The notes: generated by a model from the sequence alone, not told the origin. Positions 1 through 8,867 are shown, counted from the first letter of the stretch. The stretch: DNA of 41,353 nt from Caldifarciminota bacterium (GCA_020355325.1 CP070664.1:978178-1019530), one strand, 5' to 3'. Numbers and translations are program-made.

Positions 1-26
1 TATAACCATGAACCATTTAAATTTTA

Positions 27-2303
27 TTATTTCCCCTTGAAGAGGTCTTTGAGTTTGTTTTCCCACTCCTTTTTCTTTTTGTCAAATTCATCCTTTAGTT
101 TACCCTTCAGGCGTTGTTGGATTTTACTCTTGTTGAGGCTGAATTTCGGACGTGTTACTGTGCCCGAGACGATAATGTCGATTGTTGCTTCGCCTCTGTT
201 ATTGAAAAAGAAAATCCAATCTCCATGGTATCGCTTGACGATGTCTGAATAACGTTTTGAAAGCGTGCTCGCAATGTCGAGATTGAGGCTACCGTTTAAG
301 CCGATTGTGCCATCGGTTAAGAAATTGCCTATCGTTGAGCTCAGTGCCCAATCGTCGATTCGAGCCTTGCCATTGGTAATCCTGAAATTTGCAACTAAGT
401 CGTTGAATTTCAACTCTCGGTAATCTTTTATTCCAAGCCATGCTAAGAGCCCGGTAACGAGTTCAAAATTCTTGAATATGCCATTGGTGACCCTTATATT
501 GCCGGAAGCAGAGAGATTTGAGATTACTTCGTTCTGATCGAGTCCTCTTCCCTGGAAATTACTCATGCCAGTCAGGCGGCCTTCAAGATTATTGAAGTTC
601 AAAAACCGTTTCAGAATCTTTTGAGCAGAAATGGACGTCATTCTTGTGGTGATATGATACGGTTCAGGGCTATTCGAATTATAATAAAAATCTAAGAGTA
701 CCTCTCCGTCGAAAGTTTCTGCCTTACAGTTTTTCACGTCGATGATGCCATTCTCATAGGAAAAACTGGTGTTTATATTTTTAAATTCCATATCCATTCC
801 AGTGAGCGTGTTAATCCGAACATCGCCCCGGAGCGTTATAGGCAGTGGTTTTGCCTCTTCTGTTTTTCCTTTCTGGGGTTTTGGAAACAGTTCATCGAGA
901 TCTATGATGTTTGATTTATTGCTTATCTGGATAACGGGTTTCTTGAAATTTGCTATGTTTCCGTTAAAGGAGAAATCCGAACGGCCTATGTGACCGCTGC
1001 ACTTGTCAATCCGTGCAGCATCACGTTGTAGATTTCCTTTGATATTGAAATTGCTTATTGGTTTTCCTAAACCGATGCCGTCAATCGTACCATTCTGAAT
1101 GCTATAATCGCCAGCATACGAAGGATTGTCTGGTCGTCCCCTTACTGTGACGTTTATGCGGAGAGGGCCCGAGAGTTTTATATCCTTCATTTCGTCTGTG
1201 AGAGATTCGAAATCGTGTAGGTTGCCATCAATTTTTGCAACGATATCTAAGAAAGGATTTTTGAGATCGGTTACCGAACCATGCACATCAAATTTTGTGT
1301 TGCCGATCTGGCCTTGGAGGAGAATGTTCTTTATTGCATTTTGATTAAACGAAAGGCTCCCATTTATTTTCTCAACTGCACGCCTCATTCCCTGAGGCGT
1401 CACTGCAACATCACGTAATTCACATCTGCCGTCTACTTTTGGCTCGGCGAGTGTACCGAGAATGGAGAGGTCGGCCTTCAGGGCACCCTTCAATTCCCCG
1501 GGCCGAGAAGCTTGTGGTATGAACTTCAACAGTTTTGACATATGATCAACGCTCACATCAGCATCGATACGCAGTGTCTTCATCTTCTCAATTGTACCGA
1601 CGACATCGACATACATTGGATCATATACCACATGTAATTTTCGAATATCGACATTCTTTTGCAATGAATCGTAGGCAATCGTATTATCAATTTTTAAAAC
1701 CATCTCAGGGAGTGTTTTAGTTTTCGAAACAAAAATTTCTTGTTTGCCTGAAACAATAATGCTATTACCTTGGAATGTAATGCTCTGTCTAATACCCTTC
1801 ATTTTCAATTCTGTCTTATCTTTCTGGTCGATATAGTGAACCTCCCCTTTAGAAATGTCGATTGAGGCGAGCGAGAGTGACCATCCAGTGCCTTTCGTTT
1901 CTTTGGGAATGACTGCTGCGATATTGAGGTCACCTTCTTTATTGCGTTCGAGGTTCAGTTTCAGACCCGACAGTTCGATGCCCCCGATCACGATCTGTTG
2001 CCTCAACAACGGCAATAATTTCAAATGTAAGGCAGTTCTATCAACGCGCACCATATCCCCAGGACCGAAGCCTCGAGTATTGGGCAAGGAGATATCGTCG
2101 ATCGTAATACCAATCGTAAATCCAATTCTTAAACCAACCCTGCCGAGGTTGACCGGATGCTGAATTGCCTCTGATGTGACCCGCGAGGCGATGCGGCTTA
2201 TACGTTCTGGAGTCAAATACGCTCTTATCGCAAAGGAGCCAATGATGAGGAGAAGGACAACGATGCCTACTGCAATGAGGACTATTTTTATCCAGCTACG
2301 CAT
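27..2303 (-). CDS. AsmA family protein, inner-membrane anchored
   Basis: A 758-residue protein with one N-terminal membrane segment (about residues 4-27) followed by a long beta-rich periplasmic region, and a highly charged Lys-rich C-terminal tail. The N-terminal part after the anchor, with an LSGLKLNLERNKEGDLNI segment, and the late region on 'GxGLDQNEVISNLSASGNIRVTNG' match the AsmA N- and C-terminal domain pattern. AsmA-like proteins are thought to bridge the two membranes of diderm cells and take part in lipid transport or outer-membrane homeostasis (family knowledge). A start at 2303 is supported by an AAGGAGG site six bases upstream. It is the last gene of the minus-strand group and is separated by about 60 bases from the M50 protease. 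The exact substrate cannot be told from sequence. Confidence 0.85.
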   Translation of the reverse strand: MRSWIKIVLIAVGIVVLLLIIGSFAIRAYLTPERISRIASRVTSEAIQHPVNLGRVGLRIGFTIGITIDDISLPNTRGFGPGDMVRVDRTALHLKLLPLLRQQIVIGGIELSGLKLNLERNKEGDLNIAAVIPKETKGTGWSLSLASIDISKGEVHYIDQKDKTELKMKGIRQSITFQGNSIIVSGKQEIFVSKTKTLPEMVLKIDNTIAYDSLQKNVDIRKLHVVYDPMYVDVVGTIEKMKTLRIDADVSVDHMSKLLKFIPQASRPGELKGALKADLSILGTLAEPKVDGRCELRDVAVTPQGMRRAVEKINGSLSFNQNAIKNILLQGQIGNTKFDVHGSVTDLKNPFLDIVAKIDGNLHDFESLTDEMKDIKLSGPLRINVTVRGRPDNPSYAGDYSIQNGTIDGIGLGKPISNFNIKGNLQRDAARIDKCSGHIGRSDFSFNGNIANFKKPVIQISNKSNIIDLDELFPKPQKGKTEEAKPLPITLRGDVRINTLTGMDMEFKNINTSFSYENGIIDVKNCKAETFDGEVLLDFYYNSNSPEPYHITTRMTSISAQKILKRFLNFNNLEGRLTGMSNFQGRGLDQNEVISNLSASGNIRVTNGIFKNFELVTGLLAWLGIKDYRELKFNDLVANFRITNGKARIDDWALSSTIGNFLTDGTIGLNGSLNLDIASTLSKRYSDIVKRYHGDWIFFFNNRGEATIDIIVSGTVTRPKFSLNKSKIQQRLKGKLKDEFDKKKKEWENKLKDLFKGK

Positions 2304-2366
2304 AGAACCTCCTTGTTTATCGAGTATAGCAACTACTCTTCGGTTTTATGAATGGTTTATAATCTT

Positions 2367-3020
2367 TCACATTAAAAATTGTAGTACAAAAGTAAAGAAT
2401 GCTGTGGAACTAGCGAATAATGTACCAAACGTAGTGACGAATGGCCAGATCCAACCCCAGAGGATTGGAATGCCCGTCATACGATCAAAAAATATCAAAC
2501 CGAGGAGAACCATAAAACCATATCGCTCGAGCCAGTATTGTATATGAGCGTAAGAAGGAGGTAGTAAACTGAATAATATCTGAGAACCATCGAGTGGAGG
2601 GATTGGTATTAGATTGAATGCGCAGAATATGAGGTTATAGAGCAGACCAAAACCAACGATTCCTCGTAAAGGCACGAAGATGTTCGTATCAGGCAATATT
2701 CTTAAAAGGAGTCCACAACAGAAAGCAAAGATAAAATTGGATGCAGGGCCAGCAACAGATGTGTAGATAATACCTTTTTTCATATCTCGAAAATTATAAG
2801 GATTTACCGGGACAGGTTTTGCCCAGCCAAACCTAAATATAATGAATGCGATGAGTCCAAAAATATCAATATGTTTTATAGGATTGAATGTTAATCTGCC
2901 AGCAAATTTTGCCGTCGGATCTCCCATACGCAATGCTATGTAGCCATGAAAGTACTCATGGACGGTCAGCGCTGCCAAGATGGCTGGGAATGATATGATA
3001 TACTGTGCGAGAATGTTCAT
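2367..3020 (-). CDS. site-2 protease family (M50) membrane metalloprotease
   Basis: A 217-residue membrane protein. The zinc motif HExxH is visible as HEYFH at about residues 21-25 in the first membrane segment, and the second metal-ligand motif appears as NLIPIPPLDG near residues 136-145, the NPxPxLDG signature of short M50 (Rip/YwhC-like) proteases. Several hydrophobic segments are present and no PDZ domain, as usual for this short subgroup. These enzymes cleave substrates inside the membrane. The ATG overlaps the end of the upstream nucleotidyltransferase gene by a few bases (ATGA-type junction), so the two are probably co-translated. Substrate unknown. Confidence 0.9.
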   Translation of the reverse strand: MNILAQYIISFPAILAALTVHEYFHGYIALRMGDPTAKFAGRLTFNPIKHIDIFGLIAFIIFRFGWAKPVPVNPYNFRDMKKGIIYTSVAGPASNFIFAFCCGLLLRILPDTNIFVPLRGIVGFGLLYNLIFCAFNLIPIPPLDGSQILFSLLPPSYAHIQYWLERYGFMVLLGLIFFDRMTGIPILWGWIWPFVTTFGTLFASSTAFFTFVLQFLM

Positions 3021-4162
3021 TGATTTTTCAGAAATGTAATCGCTTCTTTTTTCGTCGTGATTTTTTTGTCAAGTTGTTGGTTAAAAACTTTTTTAAGTAT
3101 ACTTTTGAATTTTTTGTTAGGTTTATAACCAAGGCGTTTTAAATCGCTTCCTGTGATGAGCGGTTTTATTTTTTTCAGTTGAGAAAAAATCTTAAATTTA
3201 TTTTTCAATTCCGGATACATCAGCGGTATCATACGTATTGCCTGTTCAGAAAGAGGGGAGAGGATGGTATAGAACGTGCTATTTTTGTCTGTTTTTTTCA
3301 ATCGGGATACTGTGCGTTCAATCGTACGCAAGTCGCTAATTATTTTTTTCTCTTCTTTCGTTAACGGAAATTTATGCGTGTTCAGTTTAGAGAGATAAAA
3401 ATATATTCCGGCCGAATCTAGAGAAGAAAGGCGCTCTAAATCACTTTTTTTAACATGAAAGATTTTCAAATCTGAAATATCGTGTAATGTCGCAAGGTAG
3501 GTTGCTTCAGAAAAAATAAGGCGAATCTCGTTCAGAATTCTTTGACCGGTAAGTTGCTTTATCATATTTCCTTTCACTGCGTCGACCATGAGTTCAGTGG
3601 TCTTTTTTTCGATTCGAAAACCGAACCGATTCTTGTAGCGTAATGAGCGAAAGATACGCGTCGGGTCATCGATGAAACTATTCTTATGAAGTACCCGTAT
3701 TACACCACTCTTGATGTCCTGTAATCCATTGAATGGGTCGAATATCTCACCGAAGTTATCCCTTGATATAGACATTGCTATGGCGTTTATCGAAAAATCG
3801 CGTCGGTTCAAGTCTTCTATTATCGTGGAAGGATAGACATGTGGTAGCTCGGCTGGTGAAGAATATCGTTCCACTCGGGCGCTTGCGAGGTCAATGCGTC
3901 CTGTCTTGTGTGTGATAGAAGCCGTACCGAACTCCTTATGTGCACTCAAGCTTCCGTGAAGCTTTGAATTCAATTCTTTTGCAACCTTGACGGCATCGCC
4001 CTCGACGACAATATCGATATCAACAGATTTACGGCCAAGTGTTGAATCCCTTACATACCCACCAACGAGATATGCACGGTATTTCGAGTTTACAAAGAAA
4101 TCGATTATTCTATTTAAAACCGATCTGTTTTTCGTCTTTGCCAAAGATTTTAATGTTGCCAA
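3017..4162 (-). CDS. CCA tRNA nucleotidyltransferase / poly(A) polymerase family
   Basis: A 381-residue class II nucleotidyltransferase. Visible landmarks are the YLVGGYVRD loop (about residues 34-42), the catalytic DxD as VDIDIV (about 48-53), the RRDFSINAIA nucleotide-binding motif and DPTRIFRSLRYKNRFGF, all typical of bacterial CCA-adding or poly(A) polymerases. Both tRNA genes in this window lack an encoded CCA, so a CCA-adding enzyme is required. The start is uncertain: TTG at 4162, preceded by CGAGG with good spacing, overlaps the end of the DUF3467 gene by 53 bases; a second TTG 18 bases downstream would shorten the overlap. CCA addition and A-addition enzymes are not distinguishable here. 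Confidence 0.88.
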   Translation of the reverse strand: MATLKSLAKTKNRSVLNRIIDFFVNSKYRAYLVGGYVRDSTLGRKSVDIDIVVEGDAVKVAKELNSKLHGSLSAHKEFGTASITHKTGRIDLASARVERYSSPAELPHVYPSTIIEDLNRRDFSINAIAMSISRDNFGEIFDPFNGLQDIKSGVIRVLHKNSFIDDPTRIFRSLRYKNRFGFRIEKKTTELMVDAVKGNMIKQLTGQRILNEIRLIFSEATYLATLHDISDLKIFHVKKSDLERLSSLDSAGIYFYLSKLNTHKFPLTKEEKKIISDLRTIERTVSRLKKTDKNSTFYTILSPLSEQAIRMIPLMYPELKNKFKIFSQLKKIKPLITGSDLKRLGYKPNKKFKSILKKVFNQQLDKKITTKKEAITFLKNQ

Positions 4163-4397
4163 ATCGTTCCTCGTATTTCTTTAAATTTTCATTTAAGGCA
4201 TCTCTGAGTAGCAGTGCATTCGGTGGCGTCATTATTATACGTGTGAAAACCTTTGCCTTTTGTAGTCCAGGGAGCATACGTGCAAAATCGAGTATAAATT
4301 CTGAAGGAGAGTGGGCTATTAACACAAAGTTTGAATATATACCTTCAGACTGTTCAGGGGATATCTCGACGTTAAATTGTGGTTTTTTTTGATCCAT
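4110..4397 (-). CDS. DUF3467 domain protein
   Basis: A 95-residue soluble protein of the DUF3467 type: a conserved core of the kind 'ISPEQSEGIYSNFVLIAHSPSEFILDFARMLPG', then 'KVFTRIIMTPPNALLLRDALNENL'. Members are small, widespread and functionally uncharacterised. A GGAGGAG site precedes the ATG at 4397, and a consensus promoter lies 19 bases farther up, making this the first gene of a minus-strand transcript with the nucleotidyltransferase, protease and probably the AsmA gene. The 3' end overlaps the next gene by 53 bases. Confidence 0.85.
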   Translation of the reverse strand: MDQKKPQFNVEISPEQSEGIYSNFVLIAHSPSEFILDFARMLPGLQKAKVFTRIIMTPPNALLLRDALNENLKKYEERFGNIKIFGKDEKQIGFK

Positions 4398-4415
4398 AGT
4401 TTATCTCCTCCTACG

Positions 4416-4443
4416 ATTATATCCAGATTTTTAGTATAGTCAA
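4416..4443 (-). promoter_or_regulatory. sigma-70-type promoter for DUF3467-CCA-M50 operon
   Basis: Read on the minus strand: TTGACT, 16 bases, TATAAT. The -10 box ends 18 bases before the DUF3467 ATG, leaving room for the GGAGGAG ribosome site. Rest of the 4444-4600 interval shows no gene. Confidence 0.8.
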
Positions 4444-4604
4444 GGTTGCGATTGCCAAAAAATACATCTAGTAGATTGAAAAAATTGAGTAAAATGGTTG
4501 TTTATATGCCTTGTTTAGACGCGATCGAACCTCTGCTTCAAATCGATCTGCTTATGCTGTCGTGTTAGAGCGGTACGGCGGATAAAGATGAAAAACAAAG
4601 AATT

Positions 4605-4621
4605 CCCTGACGTAATCAGGG
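4605..4621. terminator. hairpin terminator at the end of the phosphoesterase gene
   Basis: CCCTGA, five-base loop, TCAGGG: a perfect 6-bp stem. On the minus strand it is followed by a T-rich run (AATTCTTTGTTTTT) and on the plus strand by TCTTTTT, so it could work in both directions. The TGA stop of the phosphoesterase gene lies inside the stem. Confidence 0.6.
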
Positions 4622-4990
4622 TCTTTTTATCTTAAAGAATAACCAGGCCTTATCTCCAGCCTTAGGAAATCTGAAAAGTACATAAATTCCTTTAAGCTTT
4701 TTCCCTAATAGCTTAAATTTAATGCTATTTATCTCTCTGTCTGATAATTCGTATTCACCCTTATCCCAGATTTCAACTTTCCCTGCTCCATATTCACCTT
4801 CAGGTAGTTCGCCCTCAAAATCTGCATAGTCCAGGGGATGGTCCTCGACTTGGATTGCGAGTCTTTTGATGCCAGGTATAGTTGGTGGTTCTTTTGGCAC
4901 TGCCCAAGATTTTAGTACATTATCCAGCTCGAGACGCAGATCCCAGTGTAAATTGGTAGCCTGATGCTTATGGACTACAAAAATAGGCAT
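4616..4990 (-). CDS. stand-alone LigD-type 3'-phosphoesterase domain protein
   Basis: A 124-residue protein consisting only of the 3'-phosphoesterase (PE) domain found at the N-terminus of bacterial NHEJ ligase LigD. Family landmarks visible are FVVHKHQATNLHWDLRLE near the N-terminus (His and Asp metal ligands), LKSWAVPKEPP, VEDHPLDYADFEGELPEGEYGAG (metal-binding His) and IWDKGEYE. PE domains trim 3'-ribonucleotides or 3'-phosphates from DNA ends before ligation. Neither Ku nor ligase is nearby, so the role is probably general end-cleaning. No clear ribosome-binding site; start at 4990 chosen because it begins the conserved motif. Ends in a hairpin terminator. Confidence 0.88.
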   Translation of the reverse strand: MPIFVVHKHQATNLHWDLRLELDNVLKSWAVPKEPPTIPGIKRLAIQVEDHPLDYADFEGELPEGEYGAGKVEIWDKGEYELSDREINSIKFKLLGKKLKGIYVLFRFPKAGDKAWLFFKIKRP

Positions 4991-5070
4991 TTTTTTGTAC
5001 TAGGTCATAGCAGCTCGTGTCGTCCTAGGGCATAGTCAAACAGATGGAAATTGAATGCCGACGTTAAACG

Positions 5071-5085
5071 AATAACGATACGGGC
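5071..5085. repeat. 15-bp dispersed intergenic repeat, copy A
   Basis: AATAACGATACGGGC occurs here and again at 13487-13501, both in gaps between genes. Here it is followed closely by the palindrome GTTTCGAAAC. The copy at 13487 is part of a longer inverted repeat; this copy has no evident second arm. Confidence 0.5.
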
Positions 5086-5144
5086 AGCCATCTCGTTTCG
5101 AAACTCGATGTTGAGAAAGATGCCGAAGAGCAGTCAACTTTCAA

Positions 5145-6446
5145 TTAGTACGGATAGAATATGTAGAACAGAACTGAGAGCACGAAGAGAACCCATAATC
5201 CAGGATGTATTTCCTTGGATTTACCCGCAATCAGTTTAAAAATTGGATAGAGCACAAATCCTGCGGTGATTCCAATTCCTAAGTTAAAAGTAAAGCTCAT
5301 GAGTGCAATGACAAAGAAGGCTGGAATCAGCTCGGTGTAGTCATCGAAGTTAATTTTTGTGACCGCAGAAACCATTAAAATACCGACGATAACGAGCGCA
5401 CCTCCGTATGCTTGCGGAGGAATTGATGTAAAGAGAGGAGCAAAAAATAGGCAGATCAGAAAGAGCAATGCCGTTACGACAGCAGTGAGTCCTGTTTTAC
5501 CACCTTCCTCAATGCCCGAAGCCGACTCGATGTATGTTCCTGTTGTTGTTGTGCCGACCAGTGCGCCAAACACTGTGGCAAGGGCGTCTGCAAGCATTGG
5601 TTTCTCTATTTCAGGAAGATTTCCGTTTTCATCGAGAAATCCCGCTCGAGCAGATACACCGATGAGCGTGCCCATCGTATCGACGAAATCCATGACAAAA
5701 ACAGTCAGTATCACCGCAAAGAAACCCCATGTGAGCGCGCCTGCAATATCTAATTTGAGGGCAATCGGCGCAAGAGAGGGAGGAAGACTAACCCACGTGC
5801 TCGGTGTCTTAGCGACGCCAAAAATGAAGGCTAAAAATGTGGTGGCGAGAATACCTATAAGGATAGACCCCTTGATCTTTCTAATCATGAGAATGGCAAT
5901 AATCAAAATGCCAACCACGGCCAAAAGTACTGCCGGACTCCTTATGTCTCCTATCTGTACAGGAGCACCGGGCACACCGATTCTTACTATTCCTCCGTCG
6001 TTGAGTCCGATGAATGCGAGGAACAATCCGATCCCCACAGCAAAAGAGTATTTGAGTCCAACAGGAATTGCATTAGCGAGCCATGAACGGAGCTTCAATA
6101 TAGTTATTATGGTAAAGAGCACACCACCTATGAAAATAGCTCCGAGTGCTGTTTGCCAGGAGTAGCCAAGAATTCTCACGACCGTGTAGGCGACGAAGGC
6201 ATTTTCTCCCATGTATGGTGCAATAGCAAATGGTCTCTTTGCATAAAATCCCATGAGAAGGGTGCCGAAAAAGGCCGAGAGAATTGTCGCGACCATAGAT
6301 GGTCCCCTTGGTATACCAGCGGCTTCCAGTATTGCGGGATTCACGATTACTATGTAGGCCATTGTCATAAATGTAGTAAGACCAGCAATGACCTCGGTCT
6401 TTACGTTTGTATTGTGTTCTTTTAACTGGAACATTTTCTCAAACAT
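5145..6446 (-). CDS. NCS2 family purine permease (AzgA/GhxP-like)
   Basis: About 433 residues with some 12 hydrophobic segments. The family fingerprints are the early segment 'EVIAGLTTFMTMAYIVIVNPAIL', the 'MGENAFVAYT' half-helix, 'DFVDTMGTLIGVSARAG' and 'GTTTTGTYIESASGIEEGGKTGLTAV', all diagnostic of the AzgA-like hypoxanthine/guanine/adenine branch of NCS2 proton-coupled transporters. The start at 6446 (MFEKMFQLKEHN) is chosen over an ATG 30 bases upstream because a GGGAGG site sits just before it. I looked for a purine riboswitch in the leader and saw none. Exact purine preference cannot be read from sequence. Confidence 0.92.
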   Translation of the reverse strand: MFEKMFQLKEHNTNVKTEVIAGLTTFMTMAYIVIVNPAILEAAGIPRGPSMVATILSAFFGTLLMGFYAKRPFAIAPYMGENAFVAYTVVRILGYSWQTALGAIFIGGVLFTIITILKLRSWLANAIPVGLKYSFAVGIGLFLAFIGLNDGGIVRIGVPGAPVQIGDIRSPAVLLAVVGILIIAILMIRKIKGSILIGILATTFLAFIFGVAKTPSTWVSLPPSLAPIALKLDIAGALTWGFFAVILTVFVMDFVDTMGTLIGVSARAGFLDENGNLPEIEKPMLADALATVFGALVGTTTTGTYIESASGIEEGGKTGLTAVVTALLFLICLFFAPLFTSIPPQAYGGALVIVGILMVSAVTKINFDDYTELIPAFFVIALMSFTFNLGIGITAGFVLYPIFKLIAGKSKEIHPGLWVLFVLSVLFYIFYPY

Positions 6447-6616
6447 AGGTCCTCCCGGATTACATGAAATGTTCAAAAACCAAATGCCTAACTACCCAAA
6501 AATCAAGCAGTTGGAGGTATAGTTGTCTTTCTCAACGTGTATATTTCTTTTCGTTCTTTTTACGGCCCGCTCATTTCATGAATTGCTCGTTTTGTGCCAT
6601 ATCTTAATTCCGTGTA

Positions 6617-7273
6617 CTATTTTCTGTATATCATGTTGTAGAAAATAATAACTGTTACCGTGATCACTGATTCGCCCGATGTCTCATAGCCTGTATACGT
6701 GGGATAGAGTATACTTTCAGTTATGTAGATTGGTTCGCCGAGCTTCACCCCTGCCGCGTTGGCGAGAGCATTCGCTTCTTCTTGTGCATTCTTAACCGCA
6801 TCACTTCTTGCCTTCTCGATTGCGGGCGTATAGTCGCTCACTTCGTTTATGAGAGGAGTGATCGACCCTATCTGTATTCCCGTGAGCATGAATTTTTCCT
6901 TCGCGATATTGATGTCGTCAACATTTTTTAGCCAGACTTGGATATCCTGCTCCACGCGATAGTATGGATCTTCTTCGATCGGTTGAAGCGTATTGAGGTT
7001 GATAAGAACAACATCCTTTTCTTGGCCACCCATTTCCCTAACCACTGCTTTTATAGCCTCTCTCATCAATTCCGCCTGCTCCCTCGCTTTATTTTCTGTT
7101 TCGGCAGAAATATCAGCGTACAACACAATTTTATACTCGGTCGATTTGACAGAAATCAACGCCTTGCCTTGAGCAGACACAGAGATGGTTGGTTTGTCGA
7201 TCGTAATGCTGGGGAGTGTACTCAAGCCTGTTGCTGCTTGGGCAACGAGTGAAAGCATGAGTAGTAATGACAT
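6617..7273 (-). CDS. SIMPL (DUF541) domain exported protein
   Basis: A 218-residue protein with a short Sec-type signal peptide (MSLLLMLSLVAQA, cleavage plausible after AQA) and a SIMPL/DUF541 domain: 'PTISVSAQGKALISVKSTEYKIVLYADI', long Ala-rich amphipathic helices, and the C-terminal 'ARSDAVKNAQEEANALANAAGVKLGEPIYITE' motif. Relatives form periplasmic or outer-membrane oligomers, some linked to oxidative stress resistance; specific function unknown. An AAGGAGG site and a TTGACA-16-TAGAAT promoter lie directly upstream. It is divergent from the cyclo-ligase gene. Confidence 0.88.
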   Translation of the reverse strand: MSLLLMLSLVAQAATGLSTLPSITIDKPTISVSAQGKALISVKSTEYKIVLYADISAETENKAREQAELMREAIKAVVREMGGQEKDVVLINLNTLQPIEEDPYYRVEQDIQVWLKNVDDINIAKEKFMLTGIQIGSITPLINEVSDYTPAIEKARSDAVKNAQEEANALANAAGVKLGEPIYITESILYPTYTGYETSGESVITVTVIIFYNMIYRK

Positions 7274-7291
7274 AACATACCTCCTTTTTCC

Positions 7292-7319
7292 ATTCTATCC
7301 AATTTATTGTTTATGTCAA
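7292..7319 (-). promoter_or_regulatory. promoter of the SIMPL-domain gene
   Basis: On the minus strand TTGACA, 16 bases, TAGAAT; the ATG is 18 bases downstream with AAGGAGGT between. Confidence 0.75.
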
Positions 7320-7399
7320 CGAGTGTTTCGAGATTTCTGAAAAAATATAGCGATGTTGAGAACGATGATGGCTTATTGAAAGCAGAGTTCTCCTCTATA

Positions 7400-7428
7400 T
7401 TGACTCGAGACTCATTTTGGTTTACAAT
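7400..7428 (+). promoter_or_regulatory. promoter giving a leaderless cyclo-ligase transcript
   Basis: TTGACT, 17 bases, TACAAT. The -10 box ends 7 bases before the ATG at 7436, so the expected transcription start coincides with the start codon. There is no room for a Shine-Dalgarno site. Confidence 0.75.
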
Positions 7429-7435
7429 TTGTTGA

Positions 7436-8029
7436 ATGGATAAACATACAATACGGCGAAGGGTCTGGACGTCGTTGGAGGAAAAGAACGTCGTTGAATT
7501 TCCACGTCCATGCTTTGGTAGAATTCCAAACTTTAAAGGCGCACGGCGCGTTTCCGAGAAAATAAAGGATTTAGAAGAGTTCAAAAAGGCACAGTGCGTA
7601 TTCTGTGCTCCTGATGCGGTCTTAAAGAAAATACGTGAAATTGTACTCGAAGAAGGAAAGGTGCTTGCCGTAGCACTACCCCACATACAAGATATTGTTG
7701 AAATCCGAGAAACAGATAATATTCATGCGGCAACGACGATTAAGGGATTTAAAAAATACGGTATGCCGCTCGCGACGACAATCGACCTCTTTGTGCAGGG
7801 AAGTGTCGCAGTCGATCGAAAGGGCAATCGTCTCGGCAAAGGAAAGGGTTATGGTGACCAAGAATATTTCATTCTGAAAGAGCGAGGACTCCTCAATAAG
7901 GATGTACGGGTCGTAACGATTGTTCACGATCTTCAGATTGTGGACGAAATGTCAGATGTAATGGATGTAAGGGATATAAAAGTCGATTACATTTTAACGG
8001 GTAAAGAAATAATCGAAAGGAGAGGATAA
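7436..8029 (+). CDS. 5-formyltetrahydrofolate cyclo-ligase family protein
   Basis: A 197-residue protein with the 5-FTHF cyclo-ligase fold: N-terminal 'IRRRVWTSLEEKNVV', middle 'VLAVALPHI', and the C-terminal phosphate-loop-like 'NRLGKGKGYGDQEYFILKERG'. The standard enzyme has RxGxGxGYYDR; here GYYDR is GYGDQEY, which is the version seen in the divergent subgroup related to human MTHFSD, so the reaction (ATP-dependent conversion of 5-formyl-THF to methenyl-THF) is likely but not certain. The next gene starts right after its TAA, indicating an operon. Expressed from a leaderless promoter. Confidence 0.8.
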   Translation: MDKHTIRRRVWTSLEEKNVVEFPRPCFGRIPNFKGARRVSEKIKDLEEFKKAQCVFCAPDAVLKKIREIVLEEGKVLAVALPHIQDIVEIRETDNIHAATTIKGFKKYGMPLATTIDLFVQGSVAVDRKGNRLGKGKGYGDQEYFILKERGLLNKDVRVVTIVHDLQIVDEMSDVMDVRDIKVDYILTGKEIIERRG

Positions 8030-8782
8030 ATGAGGAAAGAAAAATATTGGTATGAGCAAAAGGAATTGTGGCATTCAAGCAAGCCGTTTTTGTTTAGTAC
8101 AGATCAATGGGCACGTGCACCTGCAGAAGTTGAGAATGTTGTTAATCTCTTGAAGATAAAGAAAGGAGCGAGTGTTCTTGATTTATGCTGTGGTGTTGGC
8201 AGGCACTCAATAGAACTGGCTCGTCATGGGTTTCATGTGACGGGTGTTGACAGGACGCCGGATTATTTAAAAGAGGCGCGCAGGAGAGCGAAAAAGGAAG
8301 GGTTCGATATTCAATTTGTTAAAGATGACATGAGACATTTCAGGCAAGTGAGTTTTTTTGACGTCGTACTCAATCTCTTTACATCATTTGGATATTTTGA
8401 ACATCAGGAAGATGACTGTCGTGTGGTTGAGAATGTGTATACCTCATTAAAGAAGAATGGTGTGTTTCTCGTCGAAGTAATGGGGAAAGAGGTTCTCGCG
8501 CGCATTTTTCAAAAGAGAGATTGGTTCGAAAGAAACGGATGCATAATATTGGAAGAGCGCGAACCTATTGAAAACTGGACGTATATTAAGAGTCGCTGGA
8601 TTGTATTGAGAGGCACGACCAAAAAAGAGTTCATGGTCAAAATTCGACTCTATTCAGCAGTTGAACTCATTGCGTTACTCAAGAACGGGGGTTTTAAAAA
8701 GTTTGAGGTCTACGGTAGTTTGGCCGGGACACCGTACGACCACACCTCAAAGAGGCTCGTCGTAGTAGCACGCAAGAGATAA
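8030..8782 (+). CDS. class I SAM-dependent methyltransferase
   Basis: A 250-residue protein with the Rossmann methyltransferase core: motif I VLDLCCGVGRHSIELA (about residues 46-61), an acidic end of beta-2 (VTGVDRT), the motif 'FVKDDMRHF' and 'FDVVLNLFTSFGYF' for motif IV. This is a Methyltransf_25/UbiE-like small-molecule or unspecified methyltransferase; substrate unknown. The ATG abuts the TAA of the cyclo-ligase (TAAATG), with GAAAGGAGAGG in the preceding coding end as ribosome site, so both come from one mRNA. Confidence 0.85.
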   Translation: MRKEKYWYEQKELWHSSKPFLFSTDQWARAPAEVENVVNLLKIKKGASVLDLCCGVGRHSIELARHGFHVTGVDRTPDYLKEARRRAKKEGFDIQFVKDDMRHFRQVSFFDVVLNLFTSFGYFEHQEDDCRVVENVYTSLKKNGVFLVEVMGKEVLARIFQKRDWFERNGCIILEEREPIENWTYIKSRWIVLRGTTKKEFMVKIRLYSAVELIALLKNGGFKKFEVYGSLAGTPYDHTSKRLVVVARKR

Positions 8783-8831
8783 ATATTTCTGTAATCGAGT
8801 GATGTAAATGACCTGCTGGACCCCTCCGTTG

Positions 8832-8859
8832 TTGACTTTTTAAAATATCTTATTATAAT
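8832..8859 (+). promoter_or_regulatory. promoter of tRNA-Gly
   Basis: TTGACT, 16 bases, TATAAT; the tRNA begins 9 bases after the -10 box. Confidence 0.8.
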
Positions 8860-8867
8860 CCTATAGT

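Noticed and set aside
6447-6616. Purine riboswitch upstream of the NCS2 permease
   Set aside because: The conserved purine aptamer core (TATAA…/…CTACC…/…TTGACTA-like) is not present; only a plain SD-led start.
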